Part shown: one piece after another, positions 59,112 through 64,000 of the stretch
Layout: the number at the start of each line of letters is the position of its first letter
Numbering within the stretch: position 1 is the first letter of the stretch
Origin: Microbulbifer aggregans
Lineage (GTDB): Bacteria; Pseudomonadota; Gammaproteobacteria; Pseudomonadales; Cellvibrionaceae
DNA: 64,000 bases
Direction of reading: 5' to 3'
Assembly: GCF_001750105.1 (NCBI RefSeq)
Contig: NZ_CP014143.1
Span: 124,001-188,000, forward strand
The notes under the pieces: model-generated
What the model was told of the DNA's origin: nothing
The model's database searches: none
What the model saw: only the letters and a program-made list of their open reading frames with translations
Translations under genes and position numbers: made by a program

Positions 59112-59573
59112 GCCGAATTCACTCCCTTTTCAGTTGGGGATAGAGGGTGCCGCGCAAGCCTAGCCTCAACGCGCACACCGTAGTTGTCCGGTAGCCGCAA
59201 CCCGGCTGTCGACGTGGTCGACCGGTCACGACAGGCTGCCCATTCTACGGGGGATCCCCGGTCAGTCCAGAGGCAGGGGCGACGCCGGCAAATCTAGCTG
59301 TCCAGAATCTCCGGGGCCTAGGCCAAAGCAGCCGAGTCACCCGGACGGCCGAGCCGGGAAATGCCCCGGGCCGGGGCAGCGAGCCCGACACTGGTGCGCT
59401 GACCAGAGACGACCAATAGTTCACGGAGCTGGAAGCCGCCTTTTGTGGCCAATCGCGGGTGGCACGGATAGTGCAGTTATCCCGGTGAGTGAATTCTTGC
59501 CACCGGCCGGGTGCCGCGACGGATCGCGGCCCCGTTCACTCGCAACCCATTCAAGCAAGAGGCAGAGGTACCC
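59112..59573. other. Intergenic region between fabV and the thioesterase gene
   Basis: 462 bases in a divergent arrangement, so both genes should have promoters here. The sequence is GC-rich and contains no convincing gene; frames on the minus strand run antisense into the thioesterase. No strong hairpin or consensus promoter was recognised. Confidence 0.4.
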
Positions 59574-59996
59574 ATGAAATATTATTCCCGTCACTTTGTT
59601 AAACCCGCGGACCTGAACCCGGCCCAGCGCCTGTTCGGCGGGCAACTGCTGGCCTGGATTGACGAGGAGGCCGCGATCTTCGCCGGCTGCCAGATGGGTA
59701 CCCCAATGGTAGTCACCAAACTGATGTCGGAAATTGATTTTGTCAGCTCCGCTTTTTGCGGTGACGTTGTGGAGTTCGGCTTTGAAGTGGTCGATATCGG
59801 CCGCACCTCGCTCACTGTTCACTGCGAAGTGCGTAACAAGCAGACCCGCGAACGGATTCTGCAGGTGGAGCGTATTGTTTTCGTCGCCCTGGATCTCGAG
59901 GGTCGGCCGACACCGCACAAAAAAGCGGGCATGACTGTCGCGCAGGCACGGCAGGAGACAGAGGAAACACTTGGCGAGCAAAGACTGGCTGGATAG
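59574..59996 (+). CDS. Acyl-CoA thioesterase, hotdog fold (YciA-like)
   Basis: 140 aa from the ATG at 59574 (AGAGGT upstream; the longer frame from 59511 is rejected). The hotdog signature AQRLFGGQLLAWIDEEAAI with the catalytic Asp lies near residues 19-37, followed by VTKLMSEIDFVSSAFCGDVVEF. Such enzymes hydrolyse acyl-CoA to free acid and CoA in the cytoplasm. The C-terminal TPHKKAGMTVAQARQ fits the family. Chain-length preference is unknown. It ends at a bidirectional terminator. Confidence 0.9.
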   Translation: MKYYSRHFVKPADLNPAQRLFGGQLLAWIDEEAAIFAGCQMGTPMVVTKLMSEIDFVSSAFCGDVVEFGFEVVDIGRTSLTVHCEVRNKQTRERILQVERIVFVALDLEGRPTPHKKAGMTVAQARQETEETLGEQRLAG

Positions 59997-60048
59997 CCAG
60001 ACTCAGTGGCTGCGCTTATTGCTCCAGTAGGGCATAAAAAGCAAAAAA

Positions 60049-60072
60049 GCCGGGCTCAATGCCCGGCTTTTT
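60049..60072. terminator. Bidirectional terminator between the thioesterase and stress-protein genes
   Basis: Stem GCCGGGC/GCCCGGC with loop TCAAT, flanked by A6 and T5, between convergent genes. Confidence 0.94.
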
Positions 60073-60103
60073 CATTGTGCATCTGACAAAGTCAGCTGAG
60101 ACT

Positions 60104-61000
60104 TCAACGCAGCAACAATAGCGGCTTTTCCGTATTCAACAGCATCTTGGCGGTGATACTGCCCATCAGCAGGTCCCGCAGACGATTGTGGCTGAAGGCC
60201 CCCATGACGGTGAGATCGATATCGTGCTCGCGCTGGTATTCGATCAGCGCTTCCACCGTCTTTCCGGTCAGGCGGTTGGCCGTGACATTGAGACCGGCCG
60301 CTTCCAGCTCCGCACTGCCTTCTGCCAGCAGGGTCTCCGCTTTCTCGGGATCTCCCACAAACACCAGGTGACAGGAGATGTCACGGAATGCCGGGCTGTC
60401 CGCCACCATACGCAGAGCCTTGCGGGCCGCCTCACTGCCATCATAGGCCAGCATGATCCGCGCAGGCTGCGTGAAATCCTGGTTCACCACCAGGATGGGC
60501 TTGTGCAGGGAGCGGACGACGGTTTCCAGCTGCGAGCCCAGCCCCTGCTGATCCTCGCCATGCTCCTCACCGCGGATACCGAGCACCAGCACGCGGATAT
60601 GGTCTTCCAGTTCCACCAGGGATTCGGGCAGGCTGTCATGGCGCTGGCAGGTCTCCACCTGCTCGATACCGGACTGGCCCGCCCGTTCGCGGGCGGCCTG
60701 CAGCATCAATTTGCCCTGCTGCACCAGCAGTTGTGCCCGCTGCTGCTCCAGAGCTGTCAGCTCTTCCAGCAGCTCCTCCTGGCTACCAAAGCCAATACTG
60801 CCGGACAGGTCCGCCACTGCGGGCACATTGCTGCGCTCGATATTGTGCAGGAGCTTGAGCGGGGCGCCGGTGCGCGCGGCAATCCAGGCCGCGTAATCGC
60901 AGACCGCACCGGTATAGCGGGAGCCATCGACACAGGTCAGCACCACCGGCTCACCACCATTAATGGATAACGATTTATTGTTATTGTCGTTGTCGCTCAT
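60104..61000 (-). CDS. Tandem universal stress protein
   Basis: 298 aa from the ATG at 61000, with GGAGGACATTG upstream. Two USP domains: the first about residues 15-150 (VVLTCVDGSRYTGAVCDYAAW) is divergent, the second about 160-298 (RIMLAYDGSEAARKALRMV, LVFVGDPEKA, DLTVMGAFSHNRLRDLLMGSITAKML) carries the G-x9-G-S/T nucleotide-binding type motif. Its start codon overlaps the stop codon of the SulP transporter gene by one base (TGATG), so the two are made together. USPs fused or linked to SulP transporters are a recurring association, which suggests regulation of anion uptake by energy or stress state. Confidence 0.92.
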   Translation of the reverse strand: MSDNDNNNKSLSINGGEPVVLTCVDGSRYTGAVCDYAAWIAARTGAPLKLLHNIERSNVPAVADLSGSIGFGSQEELLEELTALEQQRAQLLVQQGKLMLQAARERAGQSGIEQVETCQRHDSLPESLVELEDHIRVLVLGIRGEEHGEDQQGLGSQLETVVRSLHKPILVVNQDFTQPARIMLAYDGSEAARKALRMVADSPAFRDISCHLVFVGDPEKAETLLAEGSAELEAAGLNVTANRLTGKTVEALIEYQREHDIDLTVMGAFSHNRLRDLLMGSITAKMLLNTEKPLLLLR

Positions 61001-62493
61001 CAATGTCCTCCGAGGACTCTTTCAATCTCTTCGGGCTTGTCGTGCACACCAAAGCGGTCGACGATAGTCTCACTGGCTTCGTTCAGGCCCACCAGTTCCA
61101 CTGCGGCGCCCTCGCGACGGAATTTCACCACCGACTTGTCCAGCGCATACACGGCGGACACATCCCAGAAGTGGGCACGGCTCAGATCGATCACCACTTT
61201 ATCGACCACTTCCTTGAAATCGAACGCCTCCACGAACTTGTCGGCGGAGTTGAAGAACACCTGCCCGACCACCCGATAGGTGCGGCAGCTGTTTTCCTCA
61301 TCCAGTTCCGAGGACACGTACATGAAGTGGCCGACTTTGTTGGCAAAAAACAGGGCTGCCAGCAAGACGCCGACCAATACACCATAGGCCAGGTTGTGTG
61401 TCCACACTACCACAACCACCGTGGCCAGCATGACGATATTGGTGGACAGCGGGTAATGCTTGAGGTTGCGCACGGAGTCCCAGTTGAAGGTACCGATGGA
61501 CACCATGATCATCACCGCCACCAGTGCCGCCATCGGAATTACCGCTACCCAGTCACTGAGGAACACCACCAGCGTTAGCAGGCCGACACCGGCCACCAAG
61601 GTAGAGAGCCGGCCGCGACCACCGGATTTCACGTTGATCACCGACTGGCCGATCATCGCACAACCAGCCATGCCACCCATGAAACCGGTCGCAATATTGG
61701 CAATGCCCTGGCCCTTGCACTCGCGGTTCTTGTCGCTGGTGGTATCGGTCAGGTCGTCAACGATGGTGGCAGTCATCAGGGACTCCAGCAGGCCCACCAC
61801 AGCCAGTGCCGCCGAGTAGGGGAAAATGATCTGCAGGGTCTCGAAATTCAGCGGTACATCGGGCCACAGGAATACCGGCAGGGTATCCGGCAGATCACCC
61901 ATATCACCCACGGTGCGAATATCGATACCCATCACCACCGCGACGGCGGTCAGTGCCAGGATGCACACCAGTGGTGAGGGGATGACCTTGCCAATCACCG
62001 GGATGTAGGGGAACAGGTAGATGATGCCGAGACCTGCTGCGGTCATGGCGTAAACCTGCCAGCCGGCGCCGATCAGCTCCGGCATCTGCGCCATGAAGAT
62101 CAGGATCGCCAGCGCATTGACGAAGCCCGTCACCACTGCCCGCGAGACAAAACTCATCAGGCTGCCGAGCTTCATGTAGCCAGCGATGATCTGCAGTGCA
62201 CCGGTCAGTAGCGTGGCTGCCAGCAGGTACTGGAGCCCGTGCTCTTTCACCAGCGTGACCATCAGCAGCGCCATCGCCCCTGTGGCCGCGGAAATCATAC
62301 CGGGGCGCCCACCAACAAAGGCAATCACCACCGCGATACAGAAAGAAGCGTACAGACCAACCCGGGGATCGACCCCGGCGATGATAGAGAAGGCAATGGC
62401 CTCGGGGATCAGCGCCAGGGCGACCACCAGGCCCGCCAGCACATCGCGGCGGATGTTGCCGAACCAGTCGGCTTTCGTCGAAGACAGCAGCAT
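61000..62493 (-). CDS. SulP family inorganic anion transporter with STAS domain
   Basis: 497 aa. About 11-13 membrane helices with the SulP start ([34 protein letters not shown]) and the [33 protein letters not shown] and [20 protein letters not shown] segments. A C-terminal STAS domain follows from about residue 395 ([29 protein letters not shown]). Substrates in the family include sulfate and bicarbonate; the GMISAATGA type is often annotated as bicarbonate or sulfate transport, and this cannot be settled here. It is the first gene of a two-gene operon with the universal stress protein. Confidence 0.94.
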   Translation of the reverse strand: MLLSSTKADWFGNIRRDVLAGLVVALALIPEAIAFSIIAGVDPRVGLYASFCIAVVIAFVGGRPGMISAATGAMALLMVTLVKEHGLQYLLAATLLTGALQIIAGYMKLGSLMSFVSRAVVTGFVNALAILIFMAQMPELIGAGWQVYAMTAAGLGIIYLFPYIPVIGKVIPSPLVCILALTAVAVVMGIDIRTVGDMGDLPDTLPVFLWPDVPLNFETLQIIFPYSAALAVVGLLESLMTATIVDDLTDTTSDKNRECKGQGIANIATGFMGGMAGCAMIGQSVINVKSGGRGRLSTLVAGVGLLTLVVFLSDWVAVIPMAALVAVMIMVSIGTFNWDSVRNLKHYPLSTNIVMLATVVVVVWTHNLAYGVLVGVLLAALFFANKVGHFMYVSSELDEENSCRTYRVVGQVFFNSADKFVEAFDFKEVVDKVVIDLSRAHFWDVSAVYALDKSVVKFRREGAAVELVGLNEASETIVDRFGVHDKPEEIERVLGGH

Positions 62494-62846
62494 AGTGAAG
62501 GGAGTCCAGTGCGGATGAACAACAATTGATCAAAAAAAGGGCGCGCACTCTAACACGAGCCCCTCTCTCCATAAAGAAACCGGCCCTGTCCGGCCCGCGG
62601 ACGGACGGACAGCGGACACCTCAAGCGGACACCTGACATTCCCGGGGAAAGCACCAGGAAGCCAAAATAACCAGCAATTTCAATAAGTTACACCGCCTCC
62701 CCAAACTGGCACAGCCCTTGCTATCTCTCTGGCAAAGCGACCCGTCGTAGATTCCGGCGGGGACTGCATCCGAATCCGGTGGCTGCCGCGTCACACACAA
62801 GCGGGGCGCCCCGGAAAGCAAGTTCAGTGAAGGAACGGAATAAGAA
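62494..62846. other. Intergenic region between the SulP and HlyD-like genes
   Basis: 353 bases in divergent orientation. A direct repeat GCGGACACCT occurs at 62612-62621 and 62625-62634 (13-base period), preceded by GGACGGACGGAC. It may be a regulator site. No gene seen; frames here are antisense to the adaptor gene. Confidence 0.45.
62612..62634. repeat. Direct repeat in the SulP/HlyD intergenic region
   Basis: Two copies of GCGGACACCT separated by CAA. Equal-spaced direct repeats of this kind can bind dimeric regulators, but no regulator gene is adjacent. Confidence 0.5.
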
Positions 62847-64000
62847 TGATCAGAGATACCTCCGGGCAGGATGTGGTTCTGCAGGCAACCCCCCTCTGGA
62901 AAAAGCCACGCAACATTCGCCTGGCCGCTGCTGCAGTCGCGACTGTGGTGTTCCTGTACTGGGGCGTGAACAGCTGGGTGAACACCAGCCGGTTCGACGG
63001 CACCCTGTCCCTGTCCCAGATCAATATCGCCCAGGTTGAACGCGGCGACCTGACCCGGGATCTGGTGGTCCAGGGCCGGATGGTGGCAGCCAACAGCCCT
63101 ACCCTCTACAGCCCGGCGCAGGGCATCGTGAAGTTTGCCGTAAAGGCCGGTGACACTGTGGAGGTGGGACAACTGCTGGCAGAGGTGGAGAGCCCGGAAC
63201 TGGACAGCGAGCTGGCACAGCAGCGGGCACTGCTCAACAAGCTGGACGTGGAACTGCAGCGGCAGAAGATCCAGGCCAAGCGTCAGCAGCTGGAGAACCG
63301 CCAGCGCGCGGATCTGGCCAAGGTCACCCTGGTCGCCGCCCAGCGCGAACTCAAGCGCGCCGAGCTCTCCATGGAAAAGCAGATCATCTCCCAACTGGAT
63401 TTCGAGAAGGCTTCCGATGACCTCGCCCGCGCTCGGCTGGAATACGAGCAGGCCGAACAGAACGCGGCCCTGGAGCAGGAAGCCCTGGCCTTCGAAACCC
63501 GCACCCTCGAGCTGCAGCTTTCCCAGCAGAAACTGCAGGTGGAGGAACTGGAGCGCAAGGTCAAGGAGCTGCACATCACTTCACCGGTCAGCGGTACGGT
63601 GGGCAGCCTCGCCGTGACCCAGCGCAGCGCCGTGGCCCGCAATGCCCCCCTGATGACCGTTGTGGATCTCTCCAGTTTTGAGCTGGAAGCCGCAGTACCG
63701 GAGAACTACGCCGACGACCTCGGCCTCGCCATGGCGGTGGAGATCAACCTGGGCGGTCGCAAGCTCCCCGGCGAAATCACTGCCATCTCCCCGGAGGTCA
63801 TCAACAACCAGGTGCAGGCCCGGGTGCGTTTTACCGAGCAACAGCCGCAAAACCTGCGTCAGAACCTGCGCCTGACTGCCCGCATCCTGCTGGAAAACCG
63901 CACCGATGTAATGCTGGTTCGTCGCGGTGGCTTCGTCGACCAGAGTGGAGGCCGCTACGCCTGGAAGCTCAATGGAGAGGGCGAGGCCTTGCGGGTGCCG
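62847..64000 (+). CDS. HlyD/MacA-type periplasmic adaptor protein (3' end outside window)
   Basis: 384 codons are present and the frame stays open to the window edge. An N-terminal cytoplasmic segment (MIRDTSGQDVVLQATPLWKK) leads into one membrane helix (LAAAAVATVVFLYWGV, residues 26-41), then the biotinyl-lipoyl-like half (GIVKFAVKAGDTVEVGQLLAEVESPEL), a long alpha-helical hairpin of Gln/Glu-rich heptads at about 110-235, and the second lipoyl half (ITSPVSGTVGSLAV) with beta-barrel strands. This is the membrane-fusion subunit of a tripartite ABC or RND efflux pump; MacA-like with an ABC transporter downstream is likely but lies outside the window. AAGGA is somewhat far from the ATG. Confidence 0.9.

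Noticed and set aside
62621..63574. 317-codon minus-strand frame opposite the HlyD-like gene
   Set aside because: A Leu/Gln-rich shadow of the coiled-coil hairpin of the adaptor protein; no independent start signal or family.

Overview
The window looks like a chromosomal segment of a marine, Gram-negative gammaproteobacterium. Microbulbifer or a close relative in the Cellvibrionales is the best guess. The evidence is moderately GC-rich DNA, classic gammaproteobacterial housekeeping pairs (dapA-bamC, recR-ybaB-dnaX, ycgL-ycgN-rnd, tas, hrpA, fabV, an lpxL-type acyltransferase) and an unusually large set of TonB-dependent receptors (TBDRs). The genus is inferred from gene content, not proven. 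No tRNA, rRNA, CRISPR array, intact insertion sequence or prophage was seen.

Layout. 1-2361 (minus strand) holds a HvfABC/bufferin-type RiPP operon: a secreted Cys-repeat precursor (six Cys in EGKCG motifs), a DUF692/MNIO-family modifying enzyme and its DUF2063 partner, followed by the start of an unidentified exported protein. 2737-17481 is housekeeping: HrpA helicase, a POT peptide transporter, a MoxR/VWA pair, two unknown membrane proteins, YcgN, YcgL, RNase D, RecR, YbaB and DnaX. The dnaX gene carries what looks like a complete programmed -1 frameshift cassette.

17690-42641 is dominated by TonB-dependent uptake. A FecI-like sigma factor and FecR-like anti-sigma factor precede an STN-domain receptor (984 aa) and a second receptor (926 aa). 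An island follows with two receptors that share an almost identical 5' leader and signal peptide, a SAM-dependent methyltransferase, a TPR protein with a 2OG-Fe(II) oxygenase domain, two stand-alone paralogous 2OG-Fe(II) oxygenases, a TPR-sulfotransferase, MarC and another receptor. This combination of import proteins with hydroxylase, sulfotransferase and methyltransferase genes is the best candidate here for an undescribed system. Its substrate cannot be read from the sequence.

42772-64000 returns to mixed functions: a secreted zinc peptidase facing a transglutaminase-like TPR lipoprotein, a second POT transporter, a TauE/SafE exporter, an MBL hydrolase, bamC-dapA, a lipid A acyltransferase, a polysaccharide flippase, DUF2789, a sixth TBDR, the aldo/keto reductase Tas, the enoyl reductase FabV, a hotdog thioesterase, a universal stress protein overlapping a SulP transporter, and the start of an HlyD/MacA-type efflux adaptor cut by the window end. 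Strong rho-independent terminators close most plus-strand units and often serve convergent genes on both sides.
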